From assembly GCF_900176425.1 (NCBI RefSeq), contig NZ_FWXS01000001.1:310001-374000 (forward strand): a stretch of 64,000 nt of DNA. Direction: 5' to 3'. Below, piece after piece: positions 52,816 to 61,191 of this stretch. Position 1 is the stretch's first letter. Each line of letters begins with the position of its first letter. Position numbers and translations under genes: made by a program. The notes beneath the pieces were generated by a model. That model had not been told where the DNA came from and did no database searches. It saw only the letters and a list, made by a program, of their open reading frames with translations. Source of the DNA: Moheibacter sediminis (GTDB taxonomy: Bacteria > Bacteroidota > Bacteroidia > Flavobacteriales > Weeksellaceae).

Positions 52816-53313
52816 TTACAGCCACATTCTATTATCATTTTTTTCAATTTCAATTTTAAATTGATTAAATTTTTCATATTTATTTAAAATACTTATAATT
52901 ATAGAATCAAATTTTAAAATATTTTGACCAATAGAATTAACCTTATTTATTTTAGCTAATCCAGAAATGTAAATTGAAACTTCTTCATCAGAATTTAAAA
53001 TTTTTAAATTTCGTTCAGACAAATCAGGGATAATTGCCATACCGTCATTATTTGTAACCTCAATGTCAGTTTTAATAGTATCTAAATGATTATTAAAAAA
53101 AGCATTAATTAATTTCAATTTATCAGTTTCATTAATTTTAATTGTGTCTATCAATTTTGAATCATAACTCTTGACAACATAATTTTTTAAATTGAAGTTA
53201 AAATCTTTGTTTTCGTAAATGACTTCAATTTTTTCAAATTTATTAATTTGGTTTTCTTTATTCGAACAGTTTAAAAAGAAACCACAAATTAAAATCATTA
53301 ATAAATATTTCAT
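52816..53313 (-). CDS. Very AT-rich lipoprotein of unknown function in pigment operon
   Basis: The 165-residue product begins MKYLLMILICGFFLNCSNKEN, lipobox Cys. ATG 53313 is preferred over the GTG at 53370, which would overlap the KS gene and put 19 residues before the signal. The body is rich in Asn, Lys and Ile and contains LIDTIKINETDKLKLINAFF. Base composition is clearly more AT-rich than its neighbours, suggesting a late insertion. No function is recognised. Confidence 0.7.
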   Translation of the reverse strand: MKYLLMILICGFFLNCSNKENQINKFEKIEVIYENKDFNFNLKNYVVKSYDSKLIDTIKINETDKLKLINAFFNNHLDTIKTDIEVTNNDGMAIIPDLSERNLKILNSDEEVSIYISGLAKINKVNSIGQNILKFDSIIISILNKYEKFNQFKIEIEKNDNRMWL

Positions 53314-53329
53314 ACATTCTAATTTGAAA

Positions 53330-54451
53330 TTAAACTTTCTCAAAAACCGTTGCAATATTACTTCCACCAAATCCTGAGGCGGTTTTCAGGAAAGTTTTTA
53401 ATTCTTTTTGTTCAGACTTTTTTATGATGTTGACCGACTGCGTTGTTCCTTGTTTGTCAAATCCAAATGAAGGAATCAATGTGTTGTTTTTCAAAGAATG
53501 AATGCCTAAAATCGTTTCCAACAAACCGCTTGCGCCCAAAGTATGTCCGAAATATCCTTTCAAACTATTGGTTGGAATTTCAGATAAATTGGTACGATGG
53601 AAAGCAATCGCCTCCATTTCATCGTTGTAAATAGTCGCCGTTCCATGCGCAGAAATGTAATCTACTTTTTCAAGTTTTGCTTCATTCATTGCTGACTGGA
53701 TGCTTTTATATAAACCTTCGGCGGTCCTAGAAGGACCGGAAATATGGTTGGCATCGTTATAAGTTCCGCTTCCTAAAATTTTTACTGAAGAATTTTCTGC
53801 TGATTTTGTTAGGTAAACTGCAGCGACAGCTTCGCCTAAATTGATGCCGTTTCGATCTTTGTCAAATGGTTTACAAATGGAATCGCTGATCGCCTGAAAT
53901 GATTCAAATCCGGATAAAATGAATTTTGAAACTTCGTCTGCACCGATGACAATTGCTCTTTCGTAGGTGTCATTTTGTAATTGTCTTCTTGCGATTTCAA
54001 TTGCCAAAGAACCTGAAATGCAAGCGTTGGAAACAATTAAAATTTTATTTTTTAATTTGAAATAATGTTCAATCTGACTTGTAAGAGAAGTTAAATAAGT
54101 TCTTTGTTTATCAAATTTAGAATCTGGATTTTGTAAATGGGAAATATTTCCTTTGGTCGTGGAAAGAACAATCAAGGTTTTTTCATCGAGCGGAATTTCA
54201 TTTTGCTGAATTAAATTCTGAATAGAAAGAATGATTAATTGTTCTAATCTTGTAAAATATTTAGCGTTTTTGATGTCATCCAAATTAATCAATTCACCTG
54301 AAATAATTCCTGCAAAAAATGGATTTTGAGAGAAATTATTATGATGTTGTTTAATTCCTGAAATTCCATTTTTAATTTGTTCAAAATTCAATTCAGAACC
54401 AACTCCCAAAGGAGAAATAATAAAATCTCCGGAAATAAAAACGTCGGTCAT
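53330..54451 (-). CDS. Beta-ketoacyl-ACP synthase (active KS)
   Basis: The 373-residue KS has nucleophile Cys144 in VSNACISGSLA, HGTATIYNDEME and GYFGHTLGASGLLE. Shorter than the other KS and lacking its Nterminal insert. Likely a second elongation enzyme for the polyene or the resorcinol alkyl arm (compare ApeO/ApeR in aryl-polyene clusters). It overlaps the thioesterase stop by 4 nt. Confidence 0.9.
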   Translation of the reverse strand: MTDVFISGDFIISPLGVGSELNFEQIKNGISGIKQHHNNFSQNPFFAGIISGELINLDDIKNAKYFTRLEQLIILSIQNLIQQNEIPLDEKTLIVLSTTKGNISHLQNPDSKFDKQRTYLTSLTSQIEHYFKLKNKILIVSNACISGSLAIEIARRQLQNDTYERAIVIGADEVSKFILSGFESFQAISDSICKPFDKDRNGINLGEAVAAVYLTKSAENSSVKILGSGTYNDANHISGPSRTAEGLYKSIQSAMNEAKLEKVDYISAHGTATIYNDEMEAIAFHRTNLSEIPTNSLKGYFGHTLGASGLLETILGIHSLKNNTLIPSFGFDKQGTTQSVNIIKKSEQKELKTFLKTASGFGGSNIATVFEKV

Positions 54452-54855
54452 AAAAAGTTGTATTTACGTTTCCATTCTTCAAAAAATGGCGGATTTGACA
54501 AAAATAATTCTCCCTTGAGATCCGTAAAAACTTGAACGGTTTCACCGGTTGCGATGAGCGTTTCTCCAATAAATATTTTGTAAGTGAAATGTAATTTTGC
54601 GGCAATATTATTTACAAAAATCGTTTCAATGGTAGCCCAATCGCCGTGACGCAACGGCGATTTGTAATCTACGGTACATTTGACAATCGGAGCGAAAAGA
54701 TTTGCATTTTGAATATCTTTGTAGGAAATTCCGAATTCCTCACCAAATGCTTCGCGTCCGTCTTCCAAATAAGTCACATAATGCCCGTGCCAGACGATTC
54801 CCAAAGGGTCAGTTTCATTGAATCGAACTCTGAATTTTGAAGTGTGAGTGAGCAT
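54448..54855 (-). CDS. 4-hydroxybenzoyl-CoA-type thioesterase
   Basis: A 135-residue hotdog thioesterase of the YbgC/4HBT type: RFNETDPLGIVWHGHYVTYLEDGREAF contains the active-site Asp (D in ETDPLGIVWHGHY) and the conserved HGHY. Probably releases or proofreads acyl-ACP during aryl-polyene synthesis. The stop overlaps the start of the next KS gene by 4 nt and the start overlaps the permease stop by 1 nt. Confidence 0.9.
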   Translation of the reverse strand: MLTHTSKFRVRFNETDPLGIVWHGHYVTYLEDGREAFGEEFGISYKDIQNANLFAPIVKCTVDYKSPLRHGDWATIETIFVNNIAAKLHFTYKIFIGETLIATGETVQVFTDLKGELFLSNPPFFEEWKRKYNFL

Positions 54856-56147
54856 TAAATCAAATTATTTCTTTTGTTAATCCATAGTGACAAAATGAAA
54901 GTTGCCACGAAAAACAAAAATAGTGAGATTAATTCGATTGAAATGTCCATTAAACTTCCATTTCGCAAAATGATATCATAAAATGCAGTAATTCCCCAAT
55001 TCATCGGCGAAAAAACCGCAACTTTCTGCATGATTGCCGGCATCAGATAAACCGGAACCCAAATTCCGCCGATTGCTGAAATGATAATTGTGAAGATTGC
55101 GCCAAAAGGCGCACTTTGTTCCTGTGTTTTCATTAGAGTTCCGATTAAAATTCCTAAACCTATTGCCGCAAATGATGAAAAAATCACAATAATTGTCATA
55201 GGAAATAATTGTGCGCCAGGTTTGAATGGAATCAATCCTAAACATGGAAATAAAAATCTCGCAATCAAGAGCATTAATGCAAATTGAATCAGGCAAATAA
55301 TCATATAAGTAATGATTTTTCCTGAAATAATAGTTGCATAAGAAACCGGACTTGTACGAATTCTAATGAGCGTGCCCAGATTTTTTTCTTTCACAATATT
55401 AATACCCAAAGGAACTACAATGAAGAAAATTCCAAAGAGAATCCATGCAGGAACGTTGTGCTGAACAGTGTTGGGCGTAATGCCGTCTTCACCTTTCTGC
55501 GCAATGATTTCGTCGAATTGAATGGCATTTTCGGTCATGATGTTTCCCTCGGTTTCGATGCCCATTTGTTCTTCAAAAACTGTGTAAATTCTTTTGGACT
55601 CAACTTTTGACATCATTTTTTCGATGTCATTTTTGACTGAATTCCTGAAAGTTTCGCCTGCGGCGGGATCGAAGAAAATTTTGATTTTTGAGATTTCTTT
55701 CGGTCTTTCGGTTAAAGAATTTATTTCACTTGAATCGATTTCTTCCATTGAAAATTCAGCCAGAATTTTTTCCACATTAGTATTAATTCTTGACTCCAAA
55801 GCATCAGAAAGATTTTCAGGGATGACCAACGCAATCTGGTATTTGCCGTCGCTTACCAGTTTTTGAGCGGTTGATTCATTTATTTTTTGGTTGTTCCAAT
55901 TCTGAATTAATTTCAGAGAAGGTGTTTCAGAGATATTTTTTTCAATGGTTTCTCCAAATTCGCCGCCATCATTATTTACAACCACAATCGGCATGACCAT
56001 ATCATTTGCATCCTTGAAAGTGCTTTGTTGAATCAAAGTAATGGTAATCAATAAAATAGAAGGCATGATAAAGAGAATGCCCAAACCACCCCAATCGCGT
56101 ACAAGCAAAAGAATTTCTTTCTTGATAGAAGCTAATAATTTATGCAT
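54855..56147 (-). CDS. ABC-2 type transporter permease
   Basis: The 430-residue protein has one N-terminal helix, a large extracytoplasmic region (about 45-230) and a C-terminal five-helix ABC-2 module (WILFGIFFIVVPLGINIVKE, GKIITYMIICLIQFALMLLI, FSSFAAIGLGILIGTLMK, IISAIGGIWVPVYLMP). Pairs with the ATPase at 56140 (8-nt overlap). Of the type found in flexirubin clusters; exports the pigment or an intermediate across the inner membrane by inference. Confidence 0.9.
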   Translation of the reverse strand: MHKLLASIKKEILLLVRDWGGLGILFIMPSILLITITLIQQSTFKDANDMVMPIVVVNNDGGEFGETIEKNISETPSLKLIQNWNNQKINESTAQKLVSDGKYQIALVIPENLSDALESRINTNVEKILAEFSMEEIDSSEINSLTERPKEISKIKIFFDPAAGETFRNSVKNDIEKMMSKVESKRIYTVFEEQMGIETEGNIMTENAIQFDEIIAQKGEDGITPNTVQHNVPAWILFGIFFIVVPLGINIVKEKNLGTLIRIRTSPVSYATIISGKIITYMIICLIQFALMLLIARFLFPCLGLIPFKPGAQLFPMTIIVIFSSFAAIGLGILIGTLMKTQEQSAPFGAIFTIIISAIGGIWVPVYLMPAIMQKVAVFSPMNWGITAFYDIILRNGSLMDISIELISLFLFFVATFILSLWINKRNNLI

Positions 56148-56889
56148 CGTTTCGAACTTGGTTACCGGTTAATTCCAAAAATACATCTTCCAAATTTTGA
56201 GCGTCACTTACTGATTGGATCAATTCATCAGGCGTTCCTTCTTTCAAAATTTGTCCTTGATCAATGATGGTAATCCGCGTGCAGAAATCCTGGGCTTCGC
56301 TCAAATGATGTGAAGTATAAACAATCGTGGTTCCGTTGTCATTGAGTTTTTTGAGGATATTCATAATGACTTCTTTGGATTGAATGTCAACTCCAACCGT
56401 TGGTTCATCTAAAAATAAAATTTCAGGATTATGCAGGATTCCGGTCAATAAATTAATTCTACGTTTCATTCCTCCGGAAAAATCTTTGATGGCTTTATTT
56501 TTATAATCCAGAAGCCCAACCTGCTCCAAACCATTTTCAACTCTCTGTTTCAAGTCATTTCCATGTAAATTGTACAAGCTTCCAAAATAATTCAAATTTT
56601 CTCCAGCCGTCAAAGTTGGATAAAGTGCATATTCCTGAGGGACAACGCCAATTTTTTTCAAAATCTGGGTGCGTTTGTTTTTGAAATTTAATTCATTTAA
56701 AAAAACTTCGCCCGAAGTAGGCTTCAAAAGCCCGCACATCATAGAAATCAAAGTGGTTTTACCTGCTCCGTTTGGACCCAGCAAACCAAAAATTTCACCT
56801 TGACTAATGGTTATGTTTAAATCTTTTCCGGCAAAGGTTTTTTGACCATCATAAGATTTGCTCAGATTTTGCGTGCGAATGGCTTCCAT
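56140..56889 (-). CDS. ABC transporter ATP-binding protein
   Basis: A 249-residue ABC ATPase: Walker A GPNGAGKTTL, Q-loop VVPQEYALYP, signature FSGGMKRR, Walker B ILFLDEPTVGVD, switch His in YTSHH. Pairs with the ABC-2 permease downstream. The 278-nt gap to the next upstream gene contains a Fic-domain gene fragment. Confidence 0.93.
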   Translation of the reverse strand: MEAIRTQNLSKSYDGQKTFAGKDLNITISQGEIFGLLGPNGAGKTTLISMMCGLLKPTSGEVFLNELNFKNKRTQILKKIGVVPQEYALYPTLTAGENLNYFGSLYNLHGNDLKQRVENGLEQVGLLDYKNKAIKDFSGGMKRRINLLTGILHNPEILFLDEPTVGVDIQSKEVIMNILKKLNDNGTTIVYTSHHLSEAQDFCTRITIIDQGQILKEGTPDELIQSVSDAQNLEDVFLELTGNQVRNDA

Positions 56890-56995
56890 CGATGCGAAAG
56901 TAGAAAGAATTTAAAAATTATTAAAACAAATTACTCACCTAAATTCCTTTTTTGTTTTCGGTTTTGGATTTAATCTTCCACTGCTTCTTTGGTTG

Positions 56996-57166
56996 TCAGC
57001 CAGTTTCTGCTTTCAAAGTATTGGGCGGAACGAAATTTGCACCAGAAATTCTTACACCTGAATTTCTGAATCTTCCTGCGAAATCCTTTTCAATTTTTTG
57101 GAACAATGAATTATGTGTATTTAAAATATCGGATTCATTAATTTTGTATTTATCCGATATTAATAA
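56996..57166 (-). pseudogene. Fic-domain gene fragment
   Basis: On the minus strand an open frame (in a different frame from the BtrH-like gene) reads YKINESDILNTHNSLFQKIE, then KDFAGRFRNSGVRISGAN, FVPPNTLKAETG and stops. It has the sequence features of the N-terminal region of Fic family proteins just before the HPFxxGNGR motif (alpha-helix with THN/LHxxL, GxFRxxxVRIxGANFVPPN). The downstream catalytic part is absent. Short inverted repeats AATATCGGA / TCCGATATT (57126-57162) lie within it. A decay remnant of a toxin-like AMPylase, left inside the pigment cluster. Confidence 0.55.
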
Positions 57167-57167
57167 T

Positions 57168-58163
57168 TTATATGTTTTTTTTCAATTTCTTAAAGAATTC
57201 TTTTTCTCTTTCAGCTAAAGAATAAAGCTGATTTGATAATTGTTCATAAACATTTTCCTGACCGCTGCGATTTTTGTAAACGCGTGAAATATTTAATGCA
57301 AAATCACGCCATTCATCACCAATTTTTGTCATCTCTTCTGAACGAACTTTTAATTCAGGATTGTTTAAAATTCTGGAAGATTCTTCTAAAAATGCAGCAT
57401 AAATAAATCGAAATCCTCCACCGCCAGTTCCGATTTCCTCTTGCATTCTAATCAGTTGGCCCAAGTAGTGATTGGTTTTTTTAACACCGATTTTCTTTGG
57501 CCAATTTTTTATATTTTTCGCCACCCATTTCATTGCATTTACGCCAACAATTGGAACGGGCGCAAGCATGTCGTTACAGGTTTTTTTAATTCCTTTTTTG
57601 ATTGCATTTTCAAAATCATATTGCGTCGGAATCTTTTCTAAATAATACAGATGTCCTTTCGGCGCCAATGCACCTTTTGCAAAACGAACTTTTTCCAATT
57701 CCTTATCGGTCAAAGTTGTGGTCGCTTCCATAACCGGGTCACTGATGAGGTAATTGCCATTTTCTTTTCCAAAAACAACCAAATTATGTGCATTGAAATG
57801 AAAGCGGTATTCGTCGGGAAAATAAGTCAAATTGTAAACTCCGACTTGCAATCCAACGGGAATTCCTTGTTTTAATTTTTGATCCAAAACTTTTTGAGCT
57901 TCTTGAGTAGACGAGAATTTTTTATGAATGACTTTGATTCCCAATTGCTTTGCAAATCTTCTGAAAATAAATCCCGGCATCGGGCGATAACTGAACCCCG
58001 GAGCGAAATTTACTTTCAAAAAAGGTAAATAAACAAAAAACAATCCGGCACCAATTCCGAAAACCAGGGGCTCGGAAACTTTTACACCATTGTGGTTCAT
58101 GAGATTGGAAATCACGCCATTTTCACAATGGGCAGATTGCTGGTGTTGAAAATCGATTTGCAT
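57168..58163 (-). CDS. BtrH-like acyltransferase (BtrH N-terminal / DUF4872)
   Basis: The 331-residue protein has the BtrH-type papain-like domain: candidate Cys nucleophile in AHCENGVISNLM, His in FHFNAHNLVVFG and Asp in LISDPVMEAT, then a helical C-terminal domain of the DUF4872 type. In butirosin biosynthesis BtrH moves an acyl group from an ACP to the aminoglycoside. Here an ACP-to-hydroxyl transfer is a natural parallel: the ester bond between the aryl polyene acid and the dialkylresorcinol in flexirubin. This is inference. Its start shares a base with the upstream gene stop. Confidence 0.8.
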   Translation of the reverse strand: MQIDFQHQQSAHCENGVISNLMNHNGVKVSEPLVFGIGAGLFFVYLPFLKVNFAPGFSYRPMPGFIFRRFAKQLGIKVIHKKFSSTQEAQKVLDQKLKQGIPVGLQVGVYNLTYFPDEYRFHFNAHNLVVFGKENGNYLISDPVMEATTTLTDKELEKVRFAKGALAPKGHLYYLEKIPTQYDFENAIKKGIKKTCNDMLAPVPIVGVNAMKWVAKNIKNWPKKIGVKKTNHYLGQLIRMQEEIGTGGGGFRFIYAAFLEESSRILNNPELKVRSEEMTKIGDEWRDFALNISRVYKNRSGQENVYEQLSNQLYSLAEREKEFFKKLKKNI

Positions 58164-58567
58164 TAATTGGGTTTAAATTTTTTTAATTCTTCAATAGAAA
58201 TTTCAAAGACATCGGCATATTTCTTCAAAGTTTTATCCGATAATTTCTGAAATCTTTTAGGGCTAAAATGTCTTTTCACAAACCAACGATGAATGCCTGC
58301 ATAGCTTGCCAAAATCTGTAAATCCATTCGATGAAGTTCCATGAAATAAGCAATCGGGCTGAGTTTTCCTTCCGAAATTTCCTTTTTGGTTTGATTGACT
58401 CTTTCTTCTATCAACTGCATGGATTCGTCCAAAGCCGAAGCTTTTACATCCCAACCCGAACTTTGAACAGTTGTATAATTCCCATTTTCATCAACGGCAT
58501 AACAAAGCTCATGTATGTTTTTTTTGGCGAGGCCACTGTTGTCCTGCGGAACTTGTTCTTTTTTCAT
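58163..58567 (-). CDS. Small conserved protein of pigment cluster, unknown
   Basis: The 134-residue soluble protein has a middle LSPIAYFMELHRMDLQILASYAGIHRWFVKRHF segment with alternating helices and a final LSDKTLKKYADVFEISIEELKKF that looks like the C-terminal helix-turn-helix of XRE-type proteins (LAxxAGI, ADxFxISxEEL). It may therefore bind DNA or simply be a helical adaptor. It is directly coupled to the BtrH-like gene. No annotation is known to me. Confidence 0.7.
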   Translation of the reverse strand: MKKEQVPQDNSGLAKKNIHELCYAVDENGNYTTVQSSGWDVKASALDESMQLIEERVNQTKKEISEGKLSPIAYFMELHRMDLQILASYAGIHRWFVKRHFSPKRFQKLSDKTLKKYADVFEISIEELKKFKPN

Positions 58568-58584
58568 CGTTTTCGAATTTGGAA

Positions 58585-59040
58585 TTACAAATTGGTTGTT
58601 TGCAGAATCATTTTCATTTCTGCCTCAAACGCAATTTTTTCATTGATAGTCGTTTGCGCTTTGACATTGCAAATTTTCAAATTTTCTGAATTAAAAACAA
58701 GTTCTGTTTCTGTGGTTGTATTTAATTTTTCTCTTAACTGGGGAAGGAATTGAATTTTCATACTTGAGATATGGCTGATGAAGCCCACAGAATTTGTTTT
58801 TTCATCTAATAATTTGTCATTTGATTCATTCAAGAAAAAATTCAAAAACACAAAACTTGTCTGCGCCGAATTTTCCAATAAACCCAGTTCTGAAAAAGAA
58901 TTTCCAGTAACAAATATAGAATCAGATTTTACAATATATGAAGTCATCGAAATCAAAGCATCAACCAAAATCACTTCATCCACACATAAAATCGGTGCGC
59001 GGTGCGGAATTAATTTTTCGATTGACTGATATTTTTCCAT
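58585..59040 (-). CDS. ApeP-like hotdog dehydratase
   Basis: The 151-residue hotdog protein begins MEKYQSIEKLIPHRAPIL and carries SELGLLENSAQTSFV in the catalytic helix position, which matches the ApeP-like family of 3-hydroxyacyl-ACP dehydratases. The start is ATG 59040, overlapping the stop of the preceding KSIII gene in TGATG. The active-site His is not at the FabZ position, so its activity is not certain. Confidence 0.78.
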   Translation of the reverse strand: MEKYQSIEKLIPHRAPILCVDEVILVDALISMTSYIVKSDSIFVTGNSFSELGLLENSAQTSFVFLNFFLNESNDKLLDEKTNSVGFISHISSMKIQFLPQLREKLNTTTETELVFNSENLKICNVKAQTTINEKIAFEAEMKMILQTTNL

Positions 59041-60182
59041 CAACAAACTGTCAAAACTGCGCAAGAATAAGCGAAACGTCCACTTTCAGGAATGCATAAC
59101 AAAATTTTCTGATCTTTTTTCAATTTTCCCGAATTCATCAATTCTTCAGTTGCTATGAAAATGGAAGCAGCTCCGATGTTTCCAACTTCAGATAAATTAT
59201 AATACCATTTTTCCACTGGAAAATCCAATCCGACATTGGCAAATTCTTCTCTCAATCCGTCTTTAAAATAATTGGAAGAAATATGAGCCAATACATAATC
59301 CATATCATTTGGATCTAAATTATGTTTGTCAAACGAAGCTCTGAGCGACTGCGCGCCTTTTTTCAGAATATGTTCATCGAGCAAACGCGTATCTTGTTTC
59401 AAAGCAAAAATGGATTGATTTAACCATTCGTCAGCTGAATATTCAGCCCAGGATTTCAAACTTCCGTCTTCTTGTTTTTCTGCGCCGGAATACATACAAG
59501 CTTCAATTTCATGTGCATACGAATAAAAATCGATGAATTCAATTCTTAAATTTATACTGTTTTCCCGTGGTTTATTTTGCAATAAAAATGCGCCTGCGCC
59601 GTCGGAAAGCATCCAACGGAGAAATTCTCTTTTGAACGCAACAATCGGTTTTTCTTCCAATAATTTTAAATTTTCAACTTCATGGTTGAATTTATCAGCC
59701 GTCATCCAGCTTGAAAATCTTTCTGAACCCACTGCAACTGCATTTTCTACTGCGCCCGCTTTTACCGAAAGAAAAGCGTAATTCAAAGCATTCATTCCCG
59801 CATTGCACAATCCCATCGAAGTATTAACTTCTATTGAATTCTTTGTTTTCAATTCACCATGCACCATGGAAGCATGAGAGGGTTGAATCTGATCAGCTGA
59901 AGTTGTACCACACGAAAGCAGCTGTAAATCATTTTTAGAAAAATTTTCATCAAATAAGCCTTCGACTGCTTTTGCGGTAATTTCAGCATTTTTATGTGTT
60001 GGATTGCTGTTCTTGTCTAAAGCATAATAACGGGTTTTAATTCCGTTATTCCTTAAAATCAATGCTTTGGCTTTTGATGGTTTTCCATTTACCAATCCTA
60101 AGTATTCCTCCATTTCATCGTTTTGTACCGGTTCATTTGGAAGGTAGGTCGAGGATTTGGTGATATATACTTCATTCATCAT
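59040..60182 (-). CDS. darB: KSIII-type beta-ketoacyl synthase, DarB-like
   Basis: The 380-residue KSIII has Cys126 in TSMGLCNAGMNAL, His in LAHISSNYF and Asn in SEVGNIGAAS. In dialkylresorcinol synthesis DarB condenses two beta-ketoacyl thioesters into a cyclohexanedione that DarA aromatises. DarA follows 15 nt upstream in transcription, so this KS is the best DarB candidate. A close paralogue lies at 61632 (LRWMLSDGAGA shared), so which one is DarB cannot be settled from sequence alone. Confidence 0.82.
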   Translation of the reverse strand: MMNEVYITKSSTYLPNEPVQNDEMEEYLGLVNGKPSKAKALILRNNGIKTRYYALDKNSNPTHKNAEITAKAVEGLFDENFSKNDLQLLSCGTTSADQIQPSHASMVHGELKTKNSIEVNTSMGLCNAGMNALNYAFLSVKAGAVENAVAVGSERFSSWMTADKFNHEVENLKLLEEKPIVAFKREFLRWMLSDGAGAFLLQNKPRENSINLRIEFIDFYSYAHEIEACMYSGAEKQEDGSLKSWAEYSADEWLNQSIFALKQDTRLLDEHILKKGAQSLRASFDKHNLDPNDMDYVLAHISSNYFKDGLREEFANVGLDFPVEKWYYNLSEVGNIGAASIFIATEELMNSGKLKKDQKILLCIPESGRFAYSCAVLTVC

Positions 60183-60197
60183 TTTATATAGCTTAGT

Positions 60198-61103
60198 TTA
60201 AATTCCTTGAAAATATTTGATATCTCTTTGTCTTTTCCACCAAAAAATAGGTGTAGTCAGAATAAATAATATTAAAACAATCGGCGAAACCACCCAAATG
60301 GCAGCCATCAAATAGAACTTATAAATACCGAGCCAAAATTTCCTTTTGTGCGGATTTTTGCTAATTATTTTTGAAAAAATTGTAAAAAGACGATTTCCGA
60401 CACGTTCCACTTTTACTAAAAACGGACGGATTTCTACCGCTCCATTCTCAACTAATCCTTTCTGCATTCCTTCGTAATTTCCTTTTTGTGAATAAGGCAA
60501 AATGATGTTTCCATATTTAAAGGAATTCTCAATTTCTGAATCAGAAACGCCTGCCTTAGGCCAAGGTTTCGGAGAAACTTTATTTCCGGTTTGCAGCCAA
60601 TTTAAAATTGTAATTACACTTGTGTAATTGTCGTGACGGTCAACCAATGCGATGTTTCCGACTAATTTTGCATTCAAATTATTGAAATGAACTTTTAATT
60701 TTTCTTGCGATAGCATCCACATATTTCGAGTTCCCGAAACAGTGATAATTGGTTTTCCGCCAATTAATTGGGGAGCATATTCACTTTTCAAAAAAGATAC
60801 AATTGGAATCGACGGCGTCAAAAACCAAACCTGATAACCGAAAACAATTAAATCATAATCTTTGCCTAGAATTTCATCTGAAGGTTTTTCAATCTCAACC
60901 GGAATTTGAAGGTAAGATTCCGGAAATGTATCGAAAAAAACATCCTTTGGCCAAGGAAAAGGAAAATCTTTTTTGGGTTTTATTTCATAGTAAGTTACCG
61001 TAAATTCTTCTTGATTTTCAAGAAAAGGTTTTGTGAGATTTCTTACGATTTCTTCCAATTGACCTGTTTGGGAATAATACGTCACAAGAATATTTTTTGC
61101 CAT
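60198..61103 (-). CDS. darA: Dialkylresorcinol-forming enzyme DarA (flavodoxin-like aromatase)
   Basis: The 301-residue protein has an N-terminal flavodoxin-like fold (KNILVTYYSQTGQLEEIV with the FMN-loop SQTGQ; DLIVFGYQVWFLTPSIPI), then an extended C-terminal domain and a membrane segment (about 270-290). This is the DarA layout of dialkylresorcinol clusters, where it oxidises/aromatises the cyclohexanedione to the resorcinol. The start ATG 61103 (MAKNILVTYYSQ) is preferred over the ATG at 61118, since a TATTTTTG -7 box at 61124-61131 would place the transcript start at about 61117. Confidence 0.88.
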   Translation of the reverse strand: MAKNILVTYYSQTGQLEEIVRNLTKPFLENQEEFTVTYYEIKPKKDFPFPWPKDVFFDTFPESYLQIPVEIEKPSDEILGKDYDLIVFGYQVWFLTPSIPIVSFLKSEYAPQLIGGKPIITVSGTRNMWMLSQEKLKVHFNNLNAKLVGNIALVDRHDNYTSVITILNWLQTGNKVSPKPWPKAGVSDSEIENSFKYGNIILPYSQKGNYEGMQKGLVENGAVEIRPFLVKVERVGNRLFTIFSKIISKNPHKRKFWLGIYKFYLMAAIWVVSPIVLILFILTTPIFWWKRQRDIKYFQGI

Positions 61104-61123
61104 TTGTCGATTCAGCATTTATA

Positions 61124-61131
61124 CAAAAATA
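61124..61131 (-). promoter_or_regulatory. Candidate -7 box upstream of darA
   Basis: TATTTTTG on the minus strand (exact TAnnTTTG match) 20 nt before ATG 61103; TTTTTG occurs 25 nt upstream of it, slightly too far for a good -33 box. This is the first gap of over 80 nt after the KSIII-dehydratase pair, so a second transcription start is plausible. Confidence 0.35.
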
Positions 61132-61191
61132 GCCAATTAATTTTTTAATCGAAATTCAAAAAGATGGTTTGGTCAATTTATGGTCGAACTA

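Noticed and set aside
57126-57162. AATATCGGA / TCCGATATT inverted repeat as a strong terminator of the BtrH-like gene
   Set aside because: The stem is short and A/T-rich with a 19-nt loop, and only a weak T-rich tail follows; it could reduce but hardly end transcription, so it is left as part of the Fic remnant.
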